Assembly (NCBI GenBank): GCA_013036095.1
Contig: JAAXCW010000001.1
Location: forward strand, 124,001-188,000
Reading direction: 5' to 3'
DNA length: 64,000 nt
DNA from: Vulcanimicrobiota bacterium
Lineage (GTDB): Bacteria; Vulcanimicrobiota; Vulcanimicrobiia; Vulcanimicrobiales; Vulcanimicrobiaceae
Both the position numbers and the translations under genes were made by a program. Below are positions 16,929 through 26,084 of the stretch, in pieces. A model generated the notes under the pieces. That model ran no database searches and was not told the origin of the DNA. It worked only from the letters and a program-made list of their open reading frames with translations. Positions within the stretch are counted from its first letter, which is position 1. Each line of letters starts with the position of its first letter.

Positions 16929-17925
16929 GCGCCGCGCGAATGCTCTCCTTGACCGAACCGGTGGTCCGTACCACGGCGGTCGGCTCGTAGCCGCAGTGCG
17001 CCATGCAATTCGCGCACTTCGGATTCTTGCCGCGGCCGTAGAGCGACCAATCCGTCTCTTCGATCAACTCTTTGTAGGTTTGCGCGTATGGCGCGTCCGA
17101 CATCAAATAGCACGGCCGCTGCCAGCCCAGGATGGAGTATGACGGAATGCCCCACGGCGTGCATTCCATATCGAACTTACCTTCGAGAAAGTCCAAATAG
17201 AGCGGGCTGTGATTCAAGCGCCACTTCTTGCGCTTTCCGCCGGCGAACGCTTCCTTGAAGATCGCGCGCGTGCGGTCCACGCCCAGGAAATGCTCTTGAT
17301 CGGGCGCTTTTTCATAGGCATAGCCGGGTGAAATCTGCATCGCGTCGACTTTGAGCTCGTCGTTGAGGTAATCGAGTACGCCGCGGATCGCCGTCGCGTC
17401 GTCCGGATCGAAAAACGTCGTGTTGGTGCCGACACGGAAGCCTTTCTCCTGCGCCACCTTGATCGCGGCAACGGCCTTATCGAAGGTTCCGTCACGGCAG
17501 ACCACTTCATCGTGCCGCTCGCGCATGCCGTCCAAGTGGATCATCCACGTGAAGTACGGAGAAGGCTTGAATTGATCGATCTTCTTCTCGAGAAGCAGCG
17601 CGTTCGTGCAGACGATCACCACTTTCTTGCGTCGCACCAATTCGTCTACGAGTTCCGGAAGTTGTTCGTAGACCAGCGGCTCGCCGCCGGCGATGGAGAT
17701 CACCGGCGCGCCGCACTCTTCGATCGCAGTCAGACATTGTTCGAGGCTCAGCCGTTTGCGCAGCGTTTCGGCCGGATGTTGAATCTTTCCGCAGCCCGCA
17801 CATGCCAAATTGCACTGATAGAGCGGCTCGAGTTCCATCACCAGCGCGTACTTTTTCACGCCCTTCAGCTTCTTGCTGAGGACGTATTTGGCGATGGCGG
17901 CTTTTTGCGCAAACGGTGTGCTCAC
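16918..17925 (-). CDS. hpnH: Adenosyl-hopene transferase HpnH (radical SAM)
   Basis: Adds the 5'-deoxyadenosyl radical to diploptene to form adenosylhopane, the entry to C35 hopanoids. The 335 residues carry CNLACAGCGKI with cluster cysteines 38, 42 and 45, then SIAGGEPL and WMIHLDGMRERHD. The C-terminal CANCMAHCGYE cysteines are typical of HpnH. The GTG at 17925 overlaps the stop of shc (GTGA) and gives the usual short N-terminus. Its presence implies extended-side-chain hopanoids, not only diploptene. Confidence 0.95.
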   Translation of the reverse strand: MSTPFAQKAAIAKYVLSKKLKGVKKYALVMELEPLYQCNLACAGCGKIQHPAETLRKRLSLEQCLTAIEECGAPVISIAGGEPLVYEQLPELVDELVRRKKVVIVCTNALLLEKKIDQFKPSPYFTWMIHLDGMRERHDEVVCRDGTFDKAVAAIKVAQEKGFRVGTNTTFFDPDDATAIRGVLDYLNDELKVDAMQISPGYAYEKAPDQEHFLGVDRTRAIFKEAFAGGKRKKWRLNHSPLYLDFLEGKFDMECTPWGIPSYSILGWQRPCYLMSDAPYAQTYKELIEETDWSLYGRGKNPKCANCMAHCGYEPTAVVRTTGSVKESIRAALAH

Positions 17926-19811
17926 GAAACGGTTAAGTGCTGGCTTCCCGCCGATATTCCCCCCTCGGCACGCCGGAACGGGCGATCCATCGCCAGCGCC
18001 ATAGCCGGGAAGAGATGACGGTACATGTGGTAGTTCAGATAAAAGTCGCGCGGAAAGCCGGTGCCGGTGAAATGCGGCTCGTCCCAAGTTCCGTCGGCCC
18101 GTTGTCTCTCGCGCAGGAAGCGCAGGCCTCGCTGCGCGCCGGGATGCTCGCCTAAACCGGCCCACTGCAAAGTCATGATCGCCCAAGCCGTCTGCGAGGG
18201 CGTGCTGGTGCCGATCCCCGCGAACGACTCGTCGGCGTATGAATGGCAGCTCTCGCCCCAGCCGCCGTCGCTGTTTTGCATGGCGATCGTCCACCCGGTT
18301 GCGCGCTCGACCATGTCGCGCCCGGCATGCAGCTGCGCGAGCGCCGATACGACGCACCAGGTTCCGTAGATGTGATTGACGCCCCACCGCCCGAACCAAT
18401 GTCCGCGCGGCTTCTGCGTTTCACGCAAGTACTTCAATCCGCTCGCGACGTACGGATCGCGTTCGTCTCGCCCAAGCAGTGCAAGCATCTCCAGCACGTG
18501 CGCAGTCACGTCCTCAGTCGGCGGATCGATCATCGCGCCAAAATCTGAGAACGGCATGCGGTAGAGCATTTCGCTCGTATTGTCGCGATCGAATGCGGCC
18601 CAGGCGCCGTTGCTCGAACGCATTGCCAGCGTCCAGCGCACCGCGCGTTCGATCGAAGCGCGCACGGCTTCGCCCGCTCCGCCTTCCAGCAGCGAGCAGA
18701 CGATGACGGCCGTATCGTCAATATCGGGATAGATGTCGTTGTCGAATTCGAAAGCCCAGCCGCCGCACGGCTCGCCTTTGCAGCGCACTTGCCAATCGCC
18801 GGGCGCATCCGCGGGAATCTGCTCGGCCAACATCCAAGCGACGGCGCGGCGCATGGCCGGATGATCGGCGCGCAAGCCGGCTTGATAGAGCGCGCGAATC
18901 GCCCACGCGGTATCCCAGACCGGCGACATGCAAGCTTGAAAGCGCCATCCGCTTTGATCGCTGAATGCAAAGCGCTCCATTCCATGCAAGCCTTTGCGCA
19001 TCACGGGATGGTCGAGCGCGTAGCCTTCAATATTCAGGGCGATCAGCGAATAGACCCACGGCGGCTGGATGCCGCCCCAGCTCCCGTCGGCTTCTTGACG
19101 CTGAACGACCCAGTCGATCATCTTCGCACACGCCGCATCGCGGCCGGGCCTATACGGAAGCCGCTCGTACATCTTGAGCAGTTGGTCCACCCACCACAAC
19201 CAACCCGAACCCGGAACGCGATGCATTCGCGTTTGCGTACCTTTATTGACGATCTCGCTCACGCCGACGCCGAGTTCGTGGCGCGGACGTCGCGCGATGA
19301 CGACGCAAAGCGGTGCCACGGTTCCGCGCGCCCAGCATGAAAAGTCGTACAGATTGAACGGCATCGACGGCGGAAAGTAGACGATCTCCGGCGGCATGGT
19401 CGGTATTCCGTCCCACGGATACTCGCCGAAAAGAGCCATCCAAATCTTCGTGAAGACGCGCGCCTCGGCCAATCCACCGAGTCGGCGTATCACCGCGAGC
19501 GCGCGCGTCATCTCGGGGCGTGCTGCATCCACACCGAGCACTTTGAGCGCCACGTAAGCTTCGATCGTCGTGCTAAGATCGGCCGGCCCCTCGTAATAGA
19601 GCGCCCACGATCCGTCCTCGCGCTGATGGTTTAGGATATGGCGGGTCGCGCCGTCGTGAACGCCATCGATCGGGACGCCGAGGAAACGCAGCAGCAACAC
19701 GTGCTCGGCGGTCATCGTCACGTTCGTCTCGAGCTCGTCCGTCCACCACCCGGCCGGGGACTGCCGCTCCAGCAACCAGTTGACCGACGCGGTTAAAGCT
19801 TTGTCGTCCAT
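17922..19811 (-). CDS. shc: Squalene-hopene cyclase
   Basis: Cyclises squalene to hopene/diplopterol at the membrane. The 629 residues show several QW-type repeats (QREDGSWAL, QEADGSWGG, QNSDGGWGE, QRADGTWDE) and the protonating DxDD motif as PDIDDTAV (Asp363/365/366). The ATG at 19811 gives MDDKALTASVNWLLERQSPAGWW, the normal N-terminus, and overlaps hpnE by 19 bases. It sits between the squalene-forming genes hpnC/D/E and hpnH, so the operon order follows the pathway. Confidence 0.96.
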   Translation of the reverse strand: MDDKALTASVNWLLERQSPAGWWTDELETNVTMTAEHVLLLRFLGVPIDGVHDGATRHILNHQREDGSWALYYEGPADLSTTIEAYVALKVLGVDAARPEMTRALAVIRRLGGLAEARVFTKIWMALFGEYPWDGIPTMPPEIVYFPPSMPFNLYDFSCWARGTVAPLCVVIARRPRHELGVGVSEIVNKGTQTRMHRVPGSGWLWWVDQLLKMYERLPYRPGRDAACAKMIDWVVQRQEADGSWGGIQPPWVYSLIALNIEGYALDHPVMRKGLHGMERFAFSDQSGWRFQACMSPVWDTAWAIRALYQAGLRADHPAMRRAVAWMLAEQIPADAPGDWQVRCKGEPCGGWAFEFDNDIYPDIDDTAVIVCSLLEGGAGEAVRASIERAVRWTLAMRSSNGAWAAFDRDNTSEMLYRMPFSDFGAMIDPPTEDVTAHVLEMLALLGRDERDPYVASGLKYLRETQKPRGHWFGRWGVNHIYGTWCVVSALAQLHAGRDMVERATGWTIAMQNSDGGWGESCHSYADESFAGIGTSTPSQTAWAIMTLQWAGLGEHPGAQRGLRFLRERQRADGTWDEPHFTGTGFPRDFYLNYHMYRHLFPAMALAMDRPFRRAEGGISAGSQHLTVS

Positions 19812-21073
19812 GCGTTTTGTTCGAGGAGAGCGCGCGCGGCTTCGCGGCCGCTGCGCACCGCCGACTCCATAGTATCCGGCCAGCCCGTCGCCGTCCACGA
19901 TCCCGCGATCGTCACGCGCGAATCGAGCGTACGGGCCGCCGGGCGCACCGTGCCGGGCCGTGCGTTGTACGTCCCCTCGGGGTTACGCGTGACCGCGCCG
20001 CGCACCAGCTGCGCGTCGCGCAGCTCCGGAAGGGCCGCCGAGACTTCACGCCACATCGCGCCGACGACATCGCCGGTCGGCGTCGAAACCAACGCACCGG
20101 CCGCGCTCAAACTGCAGCACAAGTAGCCGTCGCCTTTTTGAAAGATCCATTGCACCGGCGAATCGAGCAGCGCGCAAAAGTCGAAGTCCAACCGTCCGCG
20201 GTCGTGCCACAGGTGCACGTCGACGATCGCACTCGTTTCGTACTTGTCAAGATCCGTTACGCCGAAGCGGTTCGGCTCTCCGAGAACGCGCTGCAGCGCG
20301 CGCGGCGGCAGCGCTAGGACGATCGCATCGAAAACGTCGTCTTGTGAGTCCGCAGTGCGCAGCCGCACGCCGCCGTCGTAGGTTTCCATTGCGGCCACGG
20401 CCGTCCCGCGCCGGACCGAAGCGAGATCGCGCGCCGCGGCTTCCATAATCTGTGCCAGCGGCACCTTCGAATAGCCGAAACGTGCGGCGCCGCGATCGCC
20501 GAGAAAGGCCGTCCGGATCACGAACGCCGCTTCCGCGGCGCTCATGGCTTCCAGCGGCGCGTTCAGCGCCGGCACCATGAACGGATCCCAAAACGCGCGG
20601 AGCGTTTCGTCGCCTTGGCCGTGTTGCCGCAGCCAGTGCGCAAAATTCCCTTGCGGCGCCTTCTCGCGCGACAGCGCGATCAGCGCGCGCGTGAGTTGTA
20701 ATTTTCGACGAAAGTTCAGATGCCGGTACGCGATTATGGATGCGAGCAGGTGCCAAGGAGCCGGCAGGTTTGCGGCTCTGAGCTCGCTGCGCACACCGTG
20801 CGAGTATACGGTGACGTCGAAGCGATCTTGGAGATAGAGCGCGTCCGCCATTCCGGCGCGCTCCACGAAGCCGGTGAATTCCGTGCAGCATGCCAAATAG
20901 ACGTGCTGGCCGTTGTCGACGGTGTGGCCGTCGATCTCAAACGACGTCGCGCGGCCGCCCAACAGCCGGCTTCGTTCGAAGAGGTGCACTTCGCATCCGG
21001 CGCCCGTTAAGTCGAGGGCTGCAGCCAGTCCGGCGAGACCGCCGCCCGCTACCGCTATCCGGGGCGCAGCCAC
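19793..21073 (-). CDS. hpnE: Hydroxysqualene dehydroxylase HpnE
   Basis: An FAD-dependent amine-oxidase-like enzyme that reduces hydroxysqualene to squalene, the third step of the HpnCDE route. The 426 residues begin with the dinucleotide-binding fold IAVAGGGLAGLAAAL. GGRATSFEIDGHTVDNGQHV follows, and the C-terminal IAGSWTATGWPDTMESAVRSG matches the family. The GTG at 21073, giving a VAAPRIAVAGGG start, overlaps hpnD by 19 bases. Much longer in-frame upstream sequence lies inside hpnD and is not coding in this frame. Confidence 0.94.
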   Translation of the reverse strand: MAAPRIAVAGGGLAGLAAALDLTGAGCEVHLFERSRLLGGRATSFEIDGHTVDNGQHVYLACCTEFTGFVERAGMADALYLQDRFDVTVYSHGVRSELRAANLPAPWHLLASIIAYRHLNFRRKLQLTRALIALSREKAPQGNFAHWLRQHGQGDETLRAFWDPFMVPALNAPLEAMSAAEAAFVIRTAFLGDRGAARFGYSKVPLAQIMEAAARDLASVRRGTAVAAMETYDGGVRLRTADSQDDVFDAIVLALPPRALQRVLGEPNRFGVTDLDKYETSAIVDVHLWHDRGRLDFDFCALLDSPVQWIFQKGDGYLCCSLSAAGALVSTPTGDVVGAMWREVSAALPELRDAQLVRGAVTRNPEGTYNARPGTVRPAARTLDSRVTIAGSWTATGWPDTMESAVRSGREAARALLEQNAWTTKL

Positions 21074-21915
21074 GACGCGACCACGACGCGCAGCTTCTCT
21101 CCGTTCGAGAGCGCCGCACGTCCGCGCAGCGGCAACTGCGGATCGCGTTCGATCTTTTCCAAGATCCGCTCGTAGATGCCGGCCATCGTTTGCACGCAGG
21201 CTGCAGGGCGACGCGGAATATATTGAAGCACCTGATACCCGCTCTCGAAAAGCGCGCGCGTTCGCTGCGTTTCGAAGTTGACCAGATGCTCCCAGCCCGC
21301 GCCGGGGTTCCCCTCGAGTAACGCCTGTTCTGACACGCCGAAGCGCGCGAGATCTTCTTGCGGCAGATACACGCGCCCCATCGCAGCATCTTCCCGTACA
21401 TCGCGCATGATGTTGGTCAATTGCAACGCCAGCCCGAGGTCGTCGGCGCGATCCAGCGCCTGCGAATCGTCGAAGCCGAAAATGCGCACGCACATCCGGC
21501 CGACAATCGAAGCCACGAGTTTGCAGTATTCGTGCAGCTCGGGCCATGTCGCGTAACGCGTCTTGGTGCAATCCATCTCGACGCCGTCGATCAGAGCGAG
21601 CAACTCCGCTTGCGGTATACCGTACCGTTCGACGGCGCGCGATAGCACGTGCATCACCGGATCGCCCTCCGGAGAATGCTCCGAACGTGTTACGCGATCG
21701 CGCTGTGCGGAGAGCCTCTGCGGAATCAAATCCGGCCGCGGCGCGCTATCGACTTCGTCGTCCACTTGGCGCGCGAAATCATACAGCGCATAGATCGATA
21801 TTCGCTGCTCGTGCGGCAGCGAAATGAATCCCCAGTAAAAATTCTTGGCCTCGCGGCGCGCCATCTCACGGCAGAAACGTTCGGCTTCTTGGTCGACCCA
21901 GAGCGGGCTCAGCAT
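21055..21915 (-). CDS. hpnD: Presqualene diphosphate synthase HpnD
   Basis: Condenses two farnesyl diphosphates to presqualene diphosphate. The 286 residues include the two Asp-rich motifs of the squalene/phytoene synthase fold, ARQVDDEVD and DDLGLALQLTNIMRDVRED, and YLPQEDL. The ATG at 21915 follows a strong Shine-Dalgarno (GGGAAAAGGGG) that lies inside the end of hpnC, with a 7-base overlap. It is paired with hpnC and hpnE, giving the three-enzyme squalene route found in many bacteria instead of a single squalene synthase. Confidence 0.95.
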   Translation of the reverse strand: MLSPLWVDQEAERFCREMARREAKNFYWGFISLPHEQRISIYALYDFARQVDDEVDSAPRPDLIPQRLSAQRDRVTRSEHSPEGDPVMHVLSRAVERYGIPQAELLALIDGVEMDCTKTRYATWPELHEYCKLVASIVGRMCVRIFGFDDSQALDRADDLGLALQLTNIMRDVREDAAMGRVYLPQEDLARFGVSEQALLEGNPGAGWEHLVNFETQRTRALFESGYQVLQYIPRRPAACVQTMAGIYERILEKIERDPQLPLRGRAALSNGEKLRVVVASWLRPG

Positions 21916-22733
21916 CCCCTTTTCCCGTTGCGGCGGGCCAAAGCAAGAGCCGCCCGAATCAATAGCGCCACTTTCGTGGCCTTCGATACCGACGGCCGCG
22001 TTACATCCGTACGAAAACCGCTCTCTTCGATACGATCGCAAATCGCCAGGCCGCCCAAACGGTACAATGACAGCTGCAGCCGCAGCACTCCGCGTGTCAT
22101 CCGTTCCAGCGCCTCGCCCGATGCGAGCAGCGAACGGGCGCGCTCGACCAGCGCCTGAATTGCGCCGCGCGTGCCGCGCAGATCGCTGTCTTCGCGCAAG
22201 AGATACGATCGGCCGATCTTCGCATCGCGGCTGACGTCTTGAGCGTGATTGGCAAGTTGCAGTCCGATGCAGACGTCGTCAGAGAGCTTAAGCGCCGCGG
22301 CTCCGTCGATTCCAAAGATTTTCAGCACCACGCGGCCGACCGGTGCCGCCGACAGCATGCAATATGCGCGCAGCTCCGGCCACGTCGAATATGAGAACAC
22401 GGTTTGGTCTTGCACGTTGGCAGCGATCAGATCGAGAAAAGGCTGCGCTTCTAGAGCATGTTTGGCGACCGTTTCGTGTAACGCGATCAGTACCGGATGG
22501 ACGGGCGCCGCTCCGGAAAAAAGCGCTTCCGTTTCGGTGCGCCATTGCCGCAAGTGCTCGAGCGCCGCTTCGCGCGACGAACTTTCGTCGCCAAGATCAT
22601 CGGTCGTCCGGCAAAATGCATAGAACCGCATGAGGTCGGTGCGCAGCGGTGCCGGCACGAACCGCGATGCGACCGAAAAATTTTCATAATGGCGCGCTGC
22701 TAAATCGCGGCAGTACACATCGGCCTGCATCAT
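21909..22733 (-). CDS. hpnC: Hydroxysqualene synthase HpnC
   Basis: Converts presqualene diphosphate to hydroxysqualene. It is a 274-residue squalene/phytoene-synthase-fold protein, recognisable by FYAFCRTTDDLGDE and DDVCIGLQLANHAQDVSRD, with the second motif less acidic than in HpnD, as expected for HpnC. The N-terminus ARHYENFSVASRFVP is typical. Its ATG overlaps the stop of fni (ATGA), so isoprenoid isomerase and squalene synthesis are translationally coupled. Confidence 0.94.
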   Translation of the reverse strand: MMQADVYCRDLAARHYENFSVASRFVPAPLRTDLMRFYAFCRTTDDLGDESSSREAALEHLRQWRTETEALFSGAAPVHPVLIALHETVAKHALEAQPFLDLIAANVQDQTVFSYSTWPELRAYCMLSAAPVGRVVLKIFGIDGAAALKLSDDVCIGLQLANHAQDVSRDAKIGRSYLLREDSDLRGTRGAIQALVERARSLLASGEALERMTRGVLRLQLSLYRLGGLAICDRIEESGFRTDVTRPSVSKATKVALLIRAALALARRNGKRGC

Positions 22734-23782
22734 GGGTGCTGGTCCGGTCTCAGCAGCCGTTTGGTTTCGCGCAAATCCGCGATCGTTCGCTCGCCCAGCG
22801 CGAACATGGCGATGCGCAATACTTCGCGGAGTTCGCGTGCGAGATCGTTTGCGGCTGCCTCTCCGGCATCGGCTGCGCGCAAAAATGGACCGGCGATCCC
22901 TACCGCGTCTGCGCCTAACGCGAGTGCCTTGACCGTGTCGATACCGCTGCTGATGCCTCCGCTGGCGATCAGCACGCCGTCAGGTTCGGCCGCACGCGCC
23001 GCGCGCAGACATTCAGCCGTGGGAATTCCCCACTCCACAAACGATCCGGCGACGCGCGCCCGCCACGGTTCTTCGATGCGGTGCTTCTCCACTTCGCTCC
23101 ACGACGTTCCGCCCGCGCCGGCGAGATCGATTGCCGCGACGCCCGCGTCGAAAAGGTCGCGCACCGTGTCGGCCGCGATTCCCCATCCGACTTCTTTCAC
23201 GATGACCGGAGCATTCAGCTGCTTACATAACGTTTCGATTTTTGCGAGCAGTCCGCGAAAACACGTGTCGCCGCCGGTCTGCACGGCTTCTTGAATTGCG
23301 TTGAGATGCAAGACGAGCGCGTCGGCTTGCAGCATGTCAAGCAGTCTCCGGCAATCATCGGCGCCGTAGCCCTTATTTAATTGAATGGCGCCGAGGTTTG
23401 CAAGCAGCAAAACGTCGGGAGCCTGCGCGCGAACCGCAAACGTATCGAGCAAGCCGGGCTCTTCGAGCAATGCCCGCGCCGACCCGAGTCCCATCGCAAA
23501 CCCATGTTCCTGAGCAACCGCTGCCAGAGTCTGATTGATTCGTCGCGCTTCTTGGGTGCCGCCCGTCATGCACGAAATGAGAAACGGCGCGCCGAGTTTT
23601 CGTTCGAAAAGCCTAGCGGACGTATCGACGTCTGCGAGATCGATTCCGGGAAGCGCACGATTGACGAAACGGTACTCGTCAAAACCGCTTCCGGGGCCTT
23701 GACCCGCTACATCTTGCTCGAGGTTTATGCGCACGTGGTCCGCCTTGCGAGCGACCGTCCCTTGCGCCGCCGTCTCCGCCAT
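22730..23782 (-). CDS. fni: Isopentenyl-diphosphate delta-isomerase, type II (FMN)
   Basis: Interconverts IPP and DMAPP using reduced FMN. The 350 residues include RKADHVRINLE, PFLISCMTGGT, the conserved LHLNAIQEAVQ (substrate-loop N-x2-Q), PVIVKEVGWGI and ASGGISSG with GADAVGIAGPFLRA for FMN phosphate. The ATG at 23782 follows a GAAGGAAGG Shine-Dalgarno by 8 bases. It heads the minus-strand hopanoid operon and is divergent from hpnK across only 42 bases, so both arms probably share a compact promoter region. Confidence 0.95.
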   Translation of the reverse strand: MAETAAQGTVARKADHVRINLEQDVAGQGPGSGFDEYRFVNRALPGIDLADVDTSARLFERKLGAPFLISCMTGGTQEARRINQTLAAVAQEHGFAMGLGSARALLEEPGLLDTFAVRAQAPDVLLLANLGAIQLNKGYGADDCRRLLDMLQADALVLHLNAIQEAVQTGGDTCFRGLLAKIETLCKQLNAPVIVKEVGWGIAADTVRDLFDAGVAAIDLAGAGGTSWSEVEKHRIEEPWRARVAGSFVEWGIPTAECLRAARAAEPDGVLIASGGISSGIDTVKALALGADAVGIAGPFLRAADAGEAAANDLARELREVLRIAMFALGERTIADLRETKRLLRPDQHP

Positions 23783-23824
23783 CGTTTCAGCCTTCCTTCG
23801 ATGGTCGCGCGAGTTCCTTGGGGA

Positions 23825-24697
23825 ATGAAAGCGGTGGTGCGCCGCCTGATTGTGACCGCGGACGATTTCGGATTGGCCGTTCAGGTGAACGAAGCCGTGG
23901 AGCAAGCGCATGTGCATGGAATCCTTTCGACCGCCAGCCTCATGGTCGCCGCTCCGCAGACCGCCGACGCCGTTATGCGCGCTCATCGCCTGCCGGGCTT
24001 GCGCGTCGGTTTGCACGTCGTGCTCGTAAACGGGCGGCCTGCGCTTCCGCCAGCACGCGTTCCCGGTCTCGTCGACGCGCGGGGGCGCTTTTCCAGCAAC
24101 CTCTTCGAAGCCGGCGTGCAATATTTTTTCAAGCCCGGCATCCGCGCACAGCTCGAAGCGGAGATTCGCGAGCAATTCCGTCTCTTTGCCGAGACCGAAC
24201 TCGCGCTCGATCATGCAAACGCGCAGAACCACATGCACGTGCATCCGACAATTCTTTCGCTCATCATGAAGGTCGGACGCGATTTCGGATTGCGCGCGAT
24301 CCGCGTTCCCTACGAACCGTTCGGCCCCGCTTGGCGCGCGACGCGGACGCATTTCCGCGCGCGTTGGATGCAAAGCGCGTCGCTGGCACCTTGGATGGCG
24401 CTGATGAAACGGCGCGTGCGCGCCGCGGGATTTGCGGCCAACGACTACGTCTTCGGCATGATCGACACCGGCCACATGAACGCAGTGCTGATCGAGAAAT
24501 ACATTGCGGCCCTTCCGCCCGGAGTTTCGGAGATCTATTCGCACCCCGCGACCGCTCGATTCGATTCGGCGGATCCACCGGACGCCGATTACGGCGGCGA
24601 GTTCGCGGCGCTGATCGATCCGCGCGTGTTGGAGCGGTTGCGCGGTTCAGATGTACGATTGGTGACGTTTTCGGAGTTGGCGCATAATGGCGTTTAA
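23825..24697 (+). CDS. hpnK: Hopanoid-associated deacetylase HpnK (YdjC/ChbG-like)
   Basis: A 290-residue YdjC-fold hydrolase. LIVTADDFGLAVQVNEAVEQAH gives the metal-binding Asp-Asp, GLHVVLV is the next motif, and NHMHVHPTI carries further histidines. In characterised hopanoid pathways HpnK deacetylates the N-acetylglucosaminyl group added by HpnI. The ATG at 23825 gives the family start MKxxVRRLIVTADDFG; an in-frame ATG at 23801 is possible. The last 11 bases overlap hpnI. Confidence 0.9.
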   Translation: MKAVVRRLIVTADDFGLAVQVNEAVEQAHVHGILSTASLMVAAPQTADAVMRAHRLPGLRVGLHVVLVNGRPALPPARVPGLVDARGRFSSNLFEAGVQYFFKPGIRAQLEAEIREQFRLFAETELALDHANAQNHMHVHPTILSLIMKVGRDFGLRAIRVPYEPFGPAWRATRTHFRARWMQSASLAPWMALMKRRVRAAGFAANDYVFGMIDTGHMNAVLIEKYIAALPPGVSEIYSHPATARFDSADPPDADYGGEFAALIDPRVLERLRGSDVRLVTFSELAHNGV

Positions 24698-25835
24698 AGT
24701 GCGCGACGCTGTAGCGCTTGCCGGATACGCGCTGACGGCGGCCGGATTAGCGTACGCTGCGACCGAGATCCTTGGAATGCGCCGTTTTCGCAATAGGCCG
24801 GCGCGACCCGTGCAATCGCGACCGCCGGTGACGATTCTTAAACCGCTGCACGGCGGCGAACCGGAGTTGTACGAGAACCTGCGCTCCTTCTGCAAGCAGT
24901 CGTATCCGCGTTATCAGGTCGTCTTCGGGTCGCGCGACCCATACGATCCGGCGCTCGCTGTCGCCCGGCGGCTGGTGCGCGAGTTTCCGGAGGTCGATCT
25001 TTGCGTGGTCGCGGGCGGCCCTGCGCCGCACTCGGCAAATCCGAAAGTCGAAAACCTGCAATCCATGATCGGCCAAGCCAAACACGGCCTGCTCGCCATC
25101 ATCGACAGCGACATTCGGGTCGGACCCGATTATCTGAGTGCAGTCGCCGGCGCATTTACTGATCCGAAGGTAGGCGCGGCGACGTGTTTATATGCCGGCG
25201 TTCCTACAGGTGTCACGATAACCGAGCTCGGCGCGGCGGTCGTGAACGAACATTTCATGCCGTCGGTTCTGGTAGCGCTGATGATCGAGCCGCTTACATA
25301 CTGTTTCGGCGCAACAATGGCGGTTCGGCGCGACGTGCTTGATGCCGTCGGCGGCCTAGCGGCGCTCGGCGAATACATCGCCGACGATTTCATGCTCGGA
25401 AAACTCGTTACCGAGGCGGGCTTTAACGTCGCACTTTGTCCGTACGTTGTGCGCATGACCATCGCAGATGCCGATCTTAAAGCGCTCTGGCTGCATCACC
25501 TGCGTTGGCAGCGCACTGTATTCGCCGCGCGTCCCCGCGGTTTTGCGGGGTCTCTTGTAACCTATACCGTGCCGCTCGCCGCAATTTCCGCAGTTCTTTC
25601 TCGGAGCCCGTTAGCAGGGGCGATGCTGGCGGCGGCCGTCGCTCTCCGAGTCATGGTTCACGAAGAAGCACGGAAAACGTTCGCACCTGAAGTCGAGCTA
25701 TCGCCCTGGCTTATTCCGGTCGCGGACGCATTTGCGTCTGCGACGTGGCTCGCCGCCTTTTTCACAAAGGACGTAAGCTGGCGCGACGAGCGCTTTATCA
25801 TCGACGCAGACGGCAAGCTGTCGGATGCACGCTGA
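24687..25835 (+). CDS. hpnI: Hopanoid glycosyltransferase HpnI (GT2, ceramide-glucosyltransferase-like)
   Basis: A 382-residue membrane glycosyltransferase: an N-terminal helix, then PPVTILKPLHGGEPELYENL, the acidic IIDSDIRVGPDYL (DxD-like) and the acceptor motif HHLRWQRT (Q/R-x-x-R-W class), with C-terminal hydrophobic helices. HpnI transfers N-acetylglucosamine to bacteriohopanetetrol. With hpnK it forms the headgroup module. HpnJ, which would make the cyclitol ether, and HpnO are not in the window. Confidence 0.9.
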   Translation: MAFKVRDAVALAGYALTAAGLAYAATEILGMRRFRNRPARPVQSRPPVTILKPLHGGEPELYENLRSFCKQSYPRYQVVFGSRDPYDPALAVARRLVREFPEVDLCVVAGGPAPHSANPKVENLQSMIGQAKHGLLAIIDSDIRVGPDYLSAVAGAFTDPKVGAATCLYAGVPTGVTITELGAAVVNEHFMPSVLVALMIEPLTYCFGATMAVRRDVLDAVGGLAALGEYIADDFMLGKLVTEAGFNVALCPYVVRMTIADADLKALWLHHLRWQRTVFAARPRGFAGSLVTYTVPLAAISAVLSRSPLAGAMLAAAVALRVMVHEEARKTFAPEVELSPWLIPVADAFASATWLAAFFTKDVSWRDERFIIDADGKLSDAR

Positions 25836-25855
25836 GAGGGGCGCCATTACCCTCT

Positions 25856-25880
25856 GTCATCCTGAGCGGGGAGGCCCGCT
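25856..25880. repeat. Interspersed palindromic repeat, family 1, partial copy
   Basis: GTCATCCTGAGCGGGGAGGCCCGCT lies in the gap after hpnI (25836-25913). The core GTCATCCTGAG is followed by the hairpin AGCGGG-GAGG-CCCGCT, but the closing GTCGAAGGACG half is missing. Just upstream, AGAGGG (25835-25840) pairs with CCCTCT (25850-25855), a weak stem without a T-run. Confidence 0.6.
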
Positions 25881-25913
25881 AAGAACCGGCGCTCAACTGC
25901 CGATTCACGATAT

Positions 25914-26081
25914 ATGGAAGCGGATCGCGAGTCTGTCGCCCTCGAAGCCGAAGGCTCGTATTATCGCGATTGGGCGCAGGATTTATTCAGCCGCGAGCAG
26001 CTCGCAGCCGGCACCTACAACGAACATGATTGGCAGGCGACTCGCGATGCCTGCAAGATCGTTCTGATCACTAACAACTAG
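25914..26081 (+). CDS. Small hypothetical protein or gene remnant, 55 aa
   Basis: An ATG-to-TAG ORF beginning MEADRESVALEAEGSYYRDW and ending CKIVLITNN, placed between hpnI and the convergent fumC with its stop 3 bases from that of fumC. The composition (Tyr, Trp, acidic) looks protein-like, but no Shine-Dalgarno is seen and no family is recognised. It may be the truncated end of a larger gene damaged near the adjacent repeat at 25856. Confidence 0.35.
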   Translation: MEADRESVALEAEGSYYRDWAQDLFSREQLAAGTYNEHDWQATRDACKIVLITNN

Positions 26082-26084
26082 CCG

